Assembly (NCBI RefSeq): GCF_004127445.1
Contig: NZ_QEXM01000037.1
Location: 186,001-250,000, forward strand
Direction of reading: 5' to 3'
DNA from: Streptomyces alfalfae
Lineage (GTDB): Bacteria > Actinomycetota > Actinomycetes > Streptomycetales > Streptomycetaceae
DNA: 64,000 bases
Shown here: one piece after another, positions 56,785-64,000 of the stretch
How the letters are laid out: each line of letters starts with the position of its first letter
Numbering within the stretch: the stretch's first letter is position 1
The notes under the pieces: model-generated
Database searches by the model: none
Seen by the model: the letters and a program-made list of their open reading frames with translations, nothing else
What the model was told of the DNA's origin: nothing
Program-made: the position numbers and the translations under genes

Positions 56785-57299
56785 TCACGCCGTGATGTGC
56801 ACGTCGACGCAGGCGTAGAACGCGTTGGCGGTGTCCGCGATGCTCCCCACGGCGAGAACCTTCTCCTTGCCGGTCAGGCCGCCGAAGTCCACCTTGTGGG
56901 TGACGGTCGAGCCCGGCTGGGCGTCGCCGTCGTCGACCTCGGCGATCTTGTTGCCGTCGACGAGGTACTGTCAGGTGCTGGTCCGGTGCGCCGCCGTCAG
57001 CTTCCAGCCGAACTCCTGCGACGAGCCGACGCCGGTGACCCGCCAGCCCTCGCTGTCGTCGTCCAGCTCGGCGAAGCGCGAGGTGCCGCCGCTGCACGTC
57101 GTCTGCCCCTTGGGGCCCTCGACGCTCTGCGGCTCATGGGTGATCTCCCCGCACGCCACGGGCCCGCGGCGCACGGGGCCTGGCGGCTCGGCGGTGTGGA
57201 GGCGTAGCCGTGGGCGCCCGCGGGGCCGACGGCGGCCGGGACGAGCACGGGTGCGACGCCCGCGCCCACGACGGCTGCCAGCTTCCGCTCGGAACGCAT
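56785..57299 (-). pseudogene. Disrupted AA10 (chitin-active-type) LPMO gene
   Basis: The remains encode a small lytic polysaccharide monooxygenase. A signal peptide (MRSERKLAAVVGAGVAPVLV) precedes GAHGYASTPPSRQAPC, where His would become residue 1 of the copper histidine brace. After about 57160 the sense continues in another frame as VACGEITHEPQSVEGPKG, implying a single-base deletion. LTAAHRTST retains the second copper His. Next comes TGA at 56971-56973, where relatives have Trp (STWQY), and the frame then resumes as QYLVDGNKIAEVDD to FYACVDVHITA. Two independent lesions, a frameshift and a nonsense codon, make it a pseudogene unless one is a sequencing error. Confidence 0.85.
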
Positions 57300-57597
57300 T
57301 TCCGCTCGCTCTGGGCGGGGGGGGATGAGGGGGAAATGAGGAGACCGGGCGCCTCGGCCGGCTCATTGGCCCAGCCCCTACTGACGGTCGGGGCGTCGTC
57401 AAGGCTGTACGTGGTGTTCGTGTGAGGGAGGTCGAGCGTCAACCGGCGGCGCGTGACCGGGCCGGAACACCGGTCGCGGGTGGGTAACGTGGTGCGGAAC
57501 CTCTGACGGCGTTTCGCACGTTGGGCAGGGCGGGGCCGCACCGTGCGTGGCCGTGGAGCACCGGCCGGCGGTGCGCAGAGCGAGGACGGGGGACCGG

Positions 57598-57969
57598 GTG
57601 CCGCAGCAGCGCCGTTCCGCACGCCTCGCCGCGTCCGCGCTCTCCCTCCTCGTCACCGTCCTCGCCCTGCTCGTGCCGTCCTCCGCGACGGTGCACGGGG
57701 CTCAGGGCGACGGACGGCTCACCCACCACACGGTGGCGGCGCACGCGGGCAAGCGGTCGGGACCCGAGGACGTTCCGGCGCTCCGCGTCACCGTCGTCCA
57801 CCGCCTGGACACCCACATCCCGGCGCCGCAGCCGCCGGCCTCCCCCCGCACGTCCCCCGAGGTGCTGCCGCCCCGCCCGCCGTACGAGACGGACGCCCGC
57901 GCCGCCTCGCGGGTGACGCCGCATCAGGCGATCGAGGCCGCCGCCCCGCGGGGCCCGCCCCACCGATGA
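57598..57969 (+). CDS. Small exported or membrane-anchored protein of unknown function
   Basis: A 123-residue ORF starts at GTG 57598 with GGGGGA 5 nt upstream. An Arg-rich N-terminus is followed by one hydrophobic segment (ASALSLLVTVLALLVP), then a Pro/His-rich tail with no recognisable domain. It could be a secreted or type-II anchored small protein. It lies 90 nt before secDF on the same strand. Codon third positions are G/C-rich, but the opposite strand is open too, so it is tentative. Confidence 0.45.
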   Translation: MPQQRRSARLAASALSLLVTVLALLVPSSATVHGAQGDGRLTHHTVAAHAGKRSGPEDVPALRVTVVHRLDTHIPAPQPPASPRTSPEVLPPRPPYETDARAASRVTPHQAIEAAAPRGPPHR

Positions 57970-58059
57970 GCACGCAGACCTTCCCCGACGCCTGACCCGG
58001 CGCCTCGCGCGCCCGCACGGTCACGCGTCCCTCCGTCCTGCCCTCATCGTGGAGAACCC

Positions 58060-60513
58060 ATGTCCCCTGCGCCCGATCCCCGTGCGCCCGAAGACCGACC
58101 GCGCCCCCCGCGCCGACCACGAGCCGCCGGCTCAGGTACGTCCAAGCCCCGCACCGCCACGTCACGCCCGGCCGCGTCACGCACCCCCAAGTCGCGGGCG
58201 CCCCTGTGGCGGGCGCTCGTCGCGCTGGCCGTCGTCGGCCTCTCGCTCTATGTCGCCCTGACCCAGTCCGCCCGTCTCGGCCTCGATCTGCGGGGCGGCA
58301 CCCAGATCGTCCTGGAGACCAAGGACGCGCCCAAGGTCAAGGCCGACGCCGCGTCCACCGACCGCGCCCTCGAGGTGCTGCGGCAGCGCGTCGACGCCCT
58401 CGGCGTCTCCGAACCCGGCATCGCCCGCTCCGGCGAGAAGCGCATCATCGTCGAACTGCCCGGCGTCCAGGACCCGCGCAAGGCCGCCGAGGTCATCGGC
58501 CGCACGGCCCAGCTCTCCGTGCACCCGGTGACCGGCGAGACCACCGAGAAGAAGAAGGCCGCCCCCGAGGGGGCGCGCGCCCTGCCCGATCCCGACCGGC
58601 CGGGCAGCCGCCTCGTGCTCGGCCCCGCCGTGCTCTCCGGGGACGGCGTGAAGGACGCCGAGGCCGTCCTCGACCAGCAGTCGCTCGCCGGCTGGACCGT
58701 CTCGCTCGAATTCCGCTCGGGGGCGGGCGACGCCTGGGCGCGCGTCACCGGCGAGGCGGCCTGCGCGCCGCAGGGCGCACCCGAGCGGCGCGTCGCCATC
58801 ACGCTCGACGACAAGATCATCTCGGCGCCGAGCGTCAACCCGGACGTGGTCTGCAAGACCGGCATCACCGGCGGCTCCACCCAGATCACCGGCGGCTTCG
58901 ACCAGGCCGAGGCCCGCGACCTCGCGGCGCTCGTCAAGGGCGGCGCCCTGCCGGTCCCCGTCGACGTCGTCGAGCAGCGCACGGTCGGCGCCACCCTCGG
59001 CGCCGACGCCATCGCCGCGAGCACCCAGGCCGCCCTCATCGGCATCGCCCTGACCGCGCTGTTCATCACCGTCGTCTACCGGCTGCTCGGCGCGCTCGCC
59101 GCCCTCGCCCTCGCCCTGTACGGACTGATCTCGTACGCCGCCCTGGTGGCGCTCGGCGCGACCCTCACCCTGCCGGGGCTCGCCGGGTTCGTCCTGGCCA
59201 TCGGCATGGCCGTCGACGCCAACGTCCTCGTCTTCGAACGGGCACGGGAGGAGTACCTCGCGGTCAGGTCGCCGGATCTGGCGAAGCCCGTGCGCACCGG
59301 CTTCGCCAAGGCGTGGAGCGCGGTCATCGACTCGAACGTGACGACGCTGCTCGCCGCCGGACTGCTGTTCTTCTTCGCCACCGGGCCGGTCAAGGGCTTC
59401 GGCGTCACCCTGTGCGTCGGCGTGCTCGCCTCGATGGTCACCGCCCTCGTCATCACCCGGTGCTTCGCCGACTTCGCCGTCGGCCGGGAGTCCGTCCGCA
59501 GGCGGCCCGCCCTGACCGGCATCGCCACCACCGGACGGGTGCGCGCCTGGCTGTCCCGGCGCGACCCGGACCTGGTGCGCCACCGCCGCCGCTGGCTCGG
59601 CGCGAGCGCGCTGCTCGTCGTGGTGGCCGTGGCGGGCATCGTGCTGCGCGGCCTGGACTTCGGCGTGGAGTTCACCGGCGGCCGTCTCGTGGAGTACAGC
59701 ACGAGCAGGCCCCTGGACGCGGACAAGGCCCGTGAGGCGGTCTCCGACGCGGGCTTCCCGCGCGCCGTGGTGCAGGAGTCGGGGGAGGGCGACATCACCG
59801 TACGCACACAGAAGCTCACCAACGACGAACAGCGGCGGGTGACGGCCGCGTTGGAGGAGGAGTCGGGCGGCGCCGTCACCGTCGAGCGCGACGAGCTGAT
59901 CGGGCCGAGCCTCGGCGACGAGCTGCGGCAGAAGGCGCTCATCGCCCTCGCCATCGCCGTCGGCGCCCAGTTGCTCTATCTGAGCGTGCGCTTCCGCTGG
60001 ACCTTCGCGGCGGCGGCGGTGTCGGCGATGGTCCACGACGTGCTGCTGGTGGTGGGCCTCTTCGCCTGGCTCGGCAAGCCGGTCGACAGCGTCTTCCTCG
60101 CCGCGGTGCTCACCGTGATCGGCTACTCGGTCAACGACACGGTGGTCGTCTTCGACCGCGTACGCGAGGCCAGGCGCCGCGATCCGCGCGCCGGTCTGGC
60201 GTTCCTCGCCAACCGCGCGGTCGTGCGGACCCTGCCGCGCACGGTCAACACCGGCATGGGCGCGCTGTTCATCCTCGCCGCGCTGGCCGTGCTCGGCGGC
60301 GACTCGCTCGCCGACTTCTCCCTGGCGCTGATCACCGGCGTCGTGGTCGGCATGGCGTCGACGGTCTTCACGGCCGTGCCGATCGCCGTGGCCCTCGAAG
60401 AGCGCAGCCCCGCCGAGCCGCCGACCGCCGGGCCCCGCAAGACCTCCACCGACGCGTACAGCCCGCTGGAGGCGCGGCACGGCAAGGAGCGGGGGACGGG
60501 GGCGGTCGTCTGA
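58060..60513 (+). CDS. secDF: SecDF fusion, protein translocase accessory subunit
   Basis: SecD and SecF use the proton gradient to help the Sec channel complete export. Here both are one 817-residue protein. The SecD half shows LGLDLRGGTQIVLE (D1), ITGGFDQAEARDLAALVKGG (D4), GADAIAASTQAALIGI (D5) and GMAVDANVLVFERAREE (D6). The SecF half shows LDFGVEFTGGRLVEY (F1) and VNDTVVVFDRVREARR (F4). Twelve helices are expected. ATG 58060 has GGAGAA upstream. Streptomyces normally also has separate secD and secF near ruvABC, so this is probably the second, fused paralogue. The long basic N-terminal tail (PRRPRAAGSG) is unusual. Confidence 0.93.
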   Translation: MSPAPDPRAPEDRPRPPRRPRAAGSGTSKPRTATSRPAASRTPKSRAPLWRALVALAVVGLSLYVALTQSARLGLDLRGGTQIVLETKDAPKVKADAASTDRALEVLRQRVDALGVSEPGIARSGEKRIIVELPGVQDPRKAAEVIGRTAQLSVHPVTGETTEKKKAAPEGARALPDPDRPGSRLVLGPAVLSGDGVKDAEAVLDQQSLAGWTVSLEFRSGAGDAWARVTGEAACAPQGAPERRVAITLDDKIISAPSVNPDVVCKTGITGGSTQITGGFDQAEARDLAALVKGGALPVPVDVVEQRTVGATLGADAIAASTQAALIGIALTALFITVVYRLLGALAALALALYGLISYAALVALGATLTLPGLAGFVLAIGMAVDANVLVFERAREEYLAVRSPDLAKPVRTGFAKAWSAVIDSNVTTLLAAGLLFFFATGPVKGFGVTLCVGVLASMVTALVITRCFADFAVGRESVRRRPALTGIATTGRVRAWLSRRDPDLVRHRRRWLGASALLVVVAVAGIVLRGLDFGVEFTGGRLVEYSTSRPLDADKAREAVSDAGFPRAVVQESGEGDITVRTQKLTNDEQRRVTAALEEESGGAVTVERDELIGPSLGDELRQKALIALAIAVGAQLLYLSVRFRWTFAAAAVSAMVHDVLLVVGLFAWLGKPVDSVFLAAVLTVIGYSVNDTVVVFDRVREARRRDPRAGLAFLANRAVVRTLPRTVNTGMGALFILAALAVLGGDSLADFSLALITGVVVGMASTVFTAVPIAVALEERSPAEPPTAGPRKTSTDAYSPLEARHGKERGTGAVV

Positions 60514-60548
60514 GGCGCCGCTGACGGTGGCCCGGTGTCCGCCCCGGG

Positions 60549-61163
60549 CTACCGCCCCTCGGGGGAGTCCAGCGCCGGGGCGATCACGGCGAAGGCCCGG
60601 TCGAGGAGGGCGACCGGGTCCTCGGCGCCGTCCGCGTCGCTCCACCGCTGGAGCGTCGCGTCGAAGGCGGCCAGCGCCGTCCCGGCGGCGAGGCGCGGAT
60701 ACAGGGCGCTCTCGTGGCCGAGCCCGAGCCGGTGCGCGAGTTCCCGCGCCAGATCGTCCCGCCACTGCGCCTGTCGCTCCAGGAACCGCCCCAGCAGGGC
60801 GGGCGTGCGCAGGATCAACTGCACCACGCGCAGCGCCCGTTCGGAGTGGGCGGCGCAGGTGGCCAGCGGGACCCGCACGGCGTGCAGCAGCGCCACCGAC
60901 GGCGGTTCGCCGACGGGGCGCTCCGCGAGGTCCGCGCGCATCCCGGCGCCCATGTCGGCGAGGAACCGGACGACCACGTCCTCCTTGGACGCGAAGTACC
61001 GGAAGAAGGTGCGCCGGGAGACGCCGGCGGTGGCCACGATCTCGTCGATGGTGACCGCGTCGAAACCCCTCAGCGCCAGCAGTTGCAGCGCGGACTCGGT
61101 CAGTTCGTCGGAGACGAGCCGTCGTTTGCGCTCGGCCAGGGTCATTTCGGGGCGATGGTTCAC
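60549..61163 (-). CDS. TetR-family regulator divergent from an SDR enzyme
   Basis: The 204-residue protein has a TetR helix-turn-helix (EIVATAGVSRRTFFRYFASK) and a C-terminal domain beginning LLHAVRVPLATCAAHSERAL, like the C-terminal domain of MftR/ActR-type TetRs. GTG 61163 is favoured because the minus-strand TACGAT (61175-61170) ends 6 nt before it, giving a leaderless start; ATG 61145 is a second option. Inverted repeats between it and the divergent SDR gene suggest it represses both. Confidence 0.85.
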   Translation of the reverse strand: MNHRPEMTLAERKRRLVSDELTESALQLLALRGFDAVTIDEIVATAGVSRRTFFRYFASKEDVVVRFLADMGAGMRADLAERPVGEPPSVALLHAVRVPLATCAAHSERALRVVQLILRTPALLGRFLERQAQWRDDLARELAHRLGLGHESALYPRLAAGTALAAFDATLQRWSDADGAEDPVALLDRAFAVIAPALDSPEGR

Positions 61164-61182
61164 CCCGTCATCGTACATCCCT

Positions 61183-61238
61183 TGCCATGTATGGCACTGA
61201 AGGTACGCGTTGACACTCAGTGCCAGTGAGGGCAACAT
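61183..61238 (+). promoter_or_regulatory. SDR promoter and overlapping TetR operators
   Basis: TTGACA (61210-61215), a 17-nt spacer and CAACAT (61233-61238) form the SDR promoter, with a start at about 61246. TGGCACTGA (61192-61200) and TCAGTGCCA (61217-61225) are perfect 9-bp inverted arms straddling the -35 box. TGCCAT-GT-ATGGCA (61183-61196) is a second, overlapping palindrome. Confidence 0.6.
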
Positions 61239-61245
61239 GTGCCGC

Positions 61246-62181
61246 ATGACGCGGCGACAGTGGACCATGGATGAGATGCCGGACCAGACCGGCCGGGTGT
61301 TCCTCGTCACGGGGGCGGGCAGCGGACTCGGCCTCGCGACGACGCGGGCGCTCGCCGACCGGGGCGGGCATGTGATCCTCGCCCTGCGGGACGAGGCGAA
61401 GGGACGCCGGGCGGTCGCCGCGATCACCGCGGAGCAGCCCGGTGCGAGCCTGGAGGTGCGCCGCCTCGATCTGGCCGATCTCGACTCGGTCCGCGCCTTC
61501 GCCGACGGACTCCGGGCCGACCGCACCCGCCTCGACGTGCTCGTCAACAACGCCGGTGTGATGGCGCCGCCCCGCTCGCTGAGCGCGCAGGGGCACGAGC
61601 TGCAGTTCGCCGTCAACCACCTGGGCCACTTCGCGCTCACCGGGCTGCTGCTCGACCTGCTGGCCGCCGGCCGCGATCCGCGTGTGGTGACGGTCAGTTC
61701 GGTCAACCACCGGCAGGGGCGGCTCTTCTTCGACGACCTGCACGGCGAGCGCCGCTACCGGCCCATGGCGTACTACAACCAGTCCAAGCTCGCCAACGCC
61801 GTCTTCGGCCGTGAGCTCCACCTGCGTCTGACCGAGGCGGGGAGCCCGGTGCGCAGCGTGCTCGCCCACCCCGGCTACACCGCGACCAACCTCCAGCTCA
61901 ACGGGCCCATCGGCCTCTGGCGCGTGCTGCTCGGCCGCATCTGCAACCCGCTGTTCGCCCAGCGTCCCGCGGACGGCGCCCGGTCACAGCTTCGCGCGGC
62001 GACCGATCCGGGCGTCCTGGGCGGCGAGTTCATCGGGCCCGGAGGCCCCGCGGAACTGCGGGGCGTCCCGCGGCGGGTGGAGCTGTCGCCGGGGGCGGCC
62101 GACGCCGCGGTCGGCCGCCGGCTGTGGGAGGTCTCCGCGCGGCTGACCGGCGTGCGGTTCGCGTTCGCCCCGCAGCGCTGA
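61246..62181 (+). CDS. Short-chain dehydrogenase/reductase (retinol dehydrogenase-like)
   Basis: The 311-residue NAD(P)-dependent enzyme has TGAGSGLGLATTRALADRGG as cofactor loop and LVNNAGVMAPP (NNAG motif). The catalytic residues appear as Ser in VTVSSVNHRQG and Tyr/Lys in YNQSKLANAVF. The pattern matches the retinol dehydrogenase-like atypical SDRs common in actinobacteria. Several Met codons are in frame (61237, 61246, 61267, 61276); 61246 coincides with the predicted transcription start. A divergent TetR gene with shared operators suggests induction by its substrate or a related compound. Confidence 0.88.
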   Translation: MTRRQWTMDEMPDQTGRVFLVTGAGSGLGLATTRALADRGGHVILALRDEAKGRRAVAAITAEQPGASLEVRRLDLADLDSVRAFADGLRADRTRLDVLVNNAGVMAPPRSLSAQGHELQFAVNHLGHFALTGLLLDLLAAGRDPRVVTVSSVNHRQGRLFFDDLHGERRYRPMAYYNQSKLANAVFGRELHLRLTEAGSPVRSVLAHPGYTATNLQLNGPIGLWRVLLGRICNPLFAQRPADGARSQLRAATDPGVLGGEFIGPGGPAELRGVPRRVELSPGAADAAVGRRLWEVSARLTGVRFAFAPQR

Positions 62182-62210
62182 CGCCGCGCCTTCCCCCGCA
62201 TGGCGCCGGT

Positions 62211-63053
62211 TCAGACCTTGCGCCAGCGGGCGTTCGCCCAGGAGAAGAGGCCGAAGGCGACGAGGCCGACCGCGATGAGCGCGAGCAGCCAGGGGCCCGC
62301 ACCGGTCTCGGTGAACGAGCGCAGGGTGTTGTCCATGCCCTTGGCCTCGCCCGGCTTGTGCCGCACCGCCGCGGCCACGGCGAAGCCGCCGGCGACGCCG
62401 AACACCACGCCCCGCGCGGTTCCGCCGACGACACCGAGGACGTCGACGCCCTGGCGCACCCGCCGGGGCATCTCGGACAGACGCAGCCGCTTGTGGAACT
62501 TCCGCATGATCGCGCGTACGGCGATCCAGATCCCCGCCACGACGACACCGGCGCCCGCGGCCGCGACGATCCACTGGCCGCCCGGCCAGTCGAGGATCTT
62601 CGCCGTCACGTCCTTGGTGTGCTTGTCGCTCGATCCGCTGCCGCTTCCCTCGTCGCCGGCCGCGTAGGCGAGGACGGAGTAGGAGACGAAGCAGTAGAAG
62701 AGGAAACGCGCGCCGGACGTGGCCCGTTTGCTCGCCTTGTGGCCGTCGGGCCCGGCCTGGCCGAACGCGGCCTCGGAGAGCCGCCACAGGGCCATCCCGG
62801 CCAGGGCGAGCCCGAGCAGCCACAGCAGGACGTTCCCGAACGGGCGGTCCGCCAGCTCGGCCACGGCGCCGCCGCGGTCGGCCTGGCGCTGCCCCTCGTC
62901 GGAGAAGGCGATCCGCAGGGCGAGCGCCCCGACGAGGAGGTAGATCACGCCACGGCCGACGAAGCCGGCCCGGGCCACCGCGTCGGCGGTCCGGCCCTTG
63001 GCCGCCCGCCGGGCGTGGCCCTTTCCTCGCGCTGTTATCGAAGGCAGATGCAT
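62211..63053 (-). CDS. DUF1206 membrane protein
   Basis: The 280-residue protein contains three related DUF1206 repeats, each a pair of hydrophobic helices. ARAGFVGRGVIYLLVGALAL is the hallmark of the first, and ARFLFYCFVSYSVLAYAAGD and TARGVVFGVAGGFAVAAAVR mark the others. Function is unknown. ATG 63053 has GGGAG very close; a GTG at 63077 is an alternative. It is convergent with the SDR gene and lies 66 nt downstream of the STAS gene on the same strand. Confidence 0.88.
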   Translation of the reverse strand: MHLPSITARGKGHARRAAKGRTADAVARAGFVGRGVIYLLVGALALRIAFSDEGQRQADRGGAVAELADRPFGNVLLWLLGLALAGMALWRLSEAAFGQAGPDGHKASKRATSGARFLFYCFVSYSVLAYAAGDEGSGSGSSDKHTKDVTAKILDWPGGQWIVAAAGAGVVVAGIWIAVRAIMRKFHKRLRLSEMPRRVRQGVDVLGVVGGTARGVVFGVAGGFAVAAAVRHKPGEAKGMDNTLRSFTETGAGPWLLALIAVGLVAFGLFSWANARWRKV

Positions 63054-63119
63054 GGCTCCCGGATGCCCCGCCGCCACCGCTTCATGCGGTCGGGGCGGTA
63101 CCCCCGCCAGGCATGCCGC

Positions 63120-63548
63120 TCAGCGGAAGCCGGTCCCCGCGCCGGTCCGCCCGTCCACGTACGGCGCGCTGGCCGGGATGGTGAACGCGCGGTCGAGCCG
63201 GGTGAGGCGGAGCACCCGCCAGTTGCCGGGTCGGCCGGGGACGAGCCACAGGGTGCCCCGGTCGGCCGTCACGCGCTTGCGGATGCGCACCAGCAGCCGC
63301 AGGCCGCCGGCGTCGAGGAACGTCACCTTTCTGAGATCGGCCACGACCTGGTGGCCCGCTTGGTCGAGGAGGGTTGTCACACGGGGGCTGAGCTCCTGAT
63401 CGGCCCAGGCGTCCAGCTCGCCCCAGAACGTAAGGACATCGGTGCCGTTCACCACGCGGTGACGCAGGCCGAAGGTGAAGTCGGCAGTGTCCGTCTCACG
63501 GTTCAGCAGTTTCCTGCCTCCTTCACGGAATTCACGGAGCGTAGTCAT
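63120..63548 (-). CDS. STAS-domain anti-sigma-factor-antagonist-like protein lacking the phospho-serine
   Basis: The 142-residue protein has a STAS fold (DVLTFWGELDAWADQELSPR, then VADLRKVTFLDAGGLRLLVR). In SpoIIAA-type antagonists the loop reads D-S-S-G-L and the second Ser is phosphorylated by the cognate kinase. Here it is D79-A-G-G-L, so that switch is absent. It could be permanently active, regulated by binding alone, or serve another partner. The start ATG 63548 lacks a clear ribosome site; the frame is open 56 codons upstream. No anti-sigma kinase gene is visible in the window. Confidence 0.85.
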   Translation of the reverse strand: MTTLREFREGGRKLLNRETDTADFTFGLRHRVVNGTDVLTFWGELDAWADQELSPRVTTLLDQAGHQVVADLRKVTFLDAGGLRLLVRIRKRVTADRGTLWLVPGRPGNWRVLRLTRLDRAFTIPASAPYVDGRTGAGTGFR

Positions 63549-63721
63549 TGATGGGCGGCCTGACCTGGAGGGACCGGGTTCGGACGCCGTCACGGTCCAG
63601 GGCGGCACTGAGGTCCCATGTCCATCGTTCCCGCTCAGCGGTGTTCGTACCCTTGTCCGTCGGTAACTTTGAGCGAGAACCGGAACTGATGGGGTGTCAA
63701 CTGCATGACTACGCACAGTGA

Positions 63722-64000
63722 TTACAGGCGGGCGCCGCTCCGGGCCAGGTACGTGACGGGGTTCACGTCCGAGCCGTAGCCGCGCCGGACGCGGATCTCC
63801 AGATGCAGGTGCGGACCCGTCGCCCGGCCCGTCGCGCCGCTGCTCCCGATCCTGGCGCCGGTGCGGATACGGGCGCCCCGCCGCACCGAGATGCGGGAGA
63901 GATGGGCGTAGACCGCGTAGTGCCCGTCCGGCATCCGCACGGTCACGGCCATGCCGTACGCACCCGACCAGCGGGCCAGCACGACCCGCCCGCCGCCGAC
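63722..64000 (-). CDS. M23-family peptidase (5' end outside window)
   Basis: Ninety-two codons are visible; the N-terminal part lies beyond position 64000. The segment contains the LytM-type core with YAVYAHLSRISVRRGARIRT and the zinc-binding HxH in GATGRATGPHLHLEIR, ending NPVTYLARSGARL. M23 enzymes cleave peptidoglycan cross-links or stem peptides outside the cell. The H(x)nD ligand pair would lie upstream of the window end. No Met is needed at 63982, since the frame continues to the edge. Confidence 0.85.
   Translation of the reverse strand, partial: VGGGRVVLARWSGAYGMAVTVRMPDGHYAVYAHLSRISVRRGARIRTGARIGSSGATGRATGPHLHLEIRVRRGYGSDVNPVTYLARSGARL

Overview
The window is high-GC actinobacterial DNA, almost certainly a Streptomyces chromosome. 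The signs are a strong G/C bias at codon third positions, many GTG starts, and many genes with no Shine-Dalgarno sequence whose -10 hexamer ends 6-8 nt before the start codon (leaderless mRNAs). Marker families are MurT/GatD, a Streptomyces subtilisin inhibitor, a type III polyketide synthase, an ECF sigma factor with a DGPF partner, and several TetR/transporter pairs. About 56 protein genes are called, two cut by the window edges, plus one clear pseudogene. No rRNA, tRNA, insertion sequence, phage or CRISPR array was recognised.

Layout. 1-4.2 kb: start of a CtaG-like oxidase assembly gene, pfkA, gatD-murT (lipid II amidation) and a peptide deformylase. 4.2-9.1 kb: TetR with a divergent acyl-CoA dehydrogenase, a GNAT protein, a type III PKS and an MmyB-like regulator. 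9.5-16.8 kb: an oxidoreductase, an MFS pump with its TetR, an EamA exporter with a divergent TetR, an AsnB-type amidotransferase, and a small ribbon-helix-helix-like gene. 17-24 kb: TauE with a divergent LysR, an ECF sigma/DGPF pair, and a secreted pectate lyase-pectinesterase fusion. 22.8-28.2 kb: two MFS pumps and an MMPL exporter. 28.4-36 kb: lpd, a methyltransferase, a TauD dioxygenase behind a possible leader peptide, a GNAT protein, a CoA transferase, a YunG-like protein, a subtilisin inhibitor and a DUF3093 protein.

36-43 kb: a large secreted alpha/beta hydrolase, GNAT, methyltransferase, MFS, VOC and arylamine N-acetyltransferase genes, with tandem repeats around the last two. 43.7-51.3 kb: the most system-like locus, an MMPL exporter between two paralogous short UvrA-like ATPases. 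51.5-54.6 kb: YceI and an ascorbate-type PTS (fused IIA-IIB, then IIC) with a triple 35-bp repeat between the PTS genes. 54.6-57.3 kb: three secreted proteins, one of them an LPMO pseudogene. 57.6-64 kb: a small exported protein, SecDF, TetR with a divergent SDR, DUF1206, a STAS protein without the usual phospho-serine, and an M23 peptidase cut by the window end.

The region is a mosaic of short transcription units, many made of a regulator and its divergent or co-transcribed target with visible palindromic operators. The main candidates for new biology are the UvrA-like/MMPL/UvrA-like cassette, the leaderless Cys-containing ORF before the dioxygenase, and the three tandem repeat tracts.
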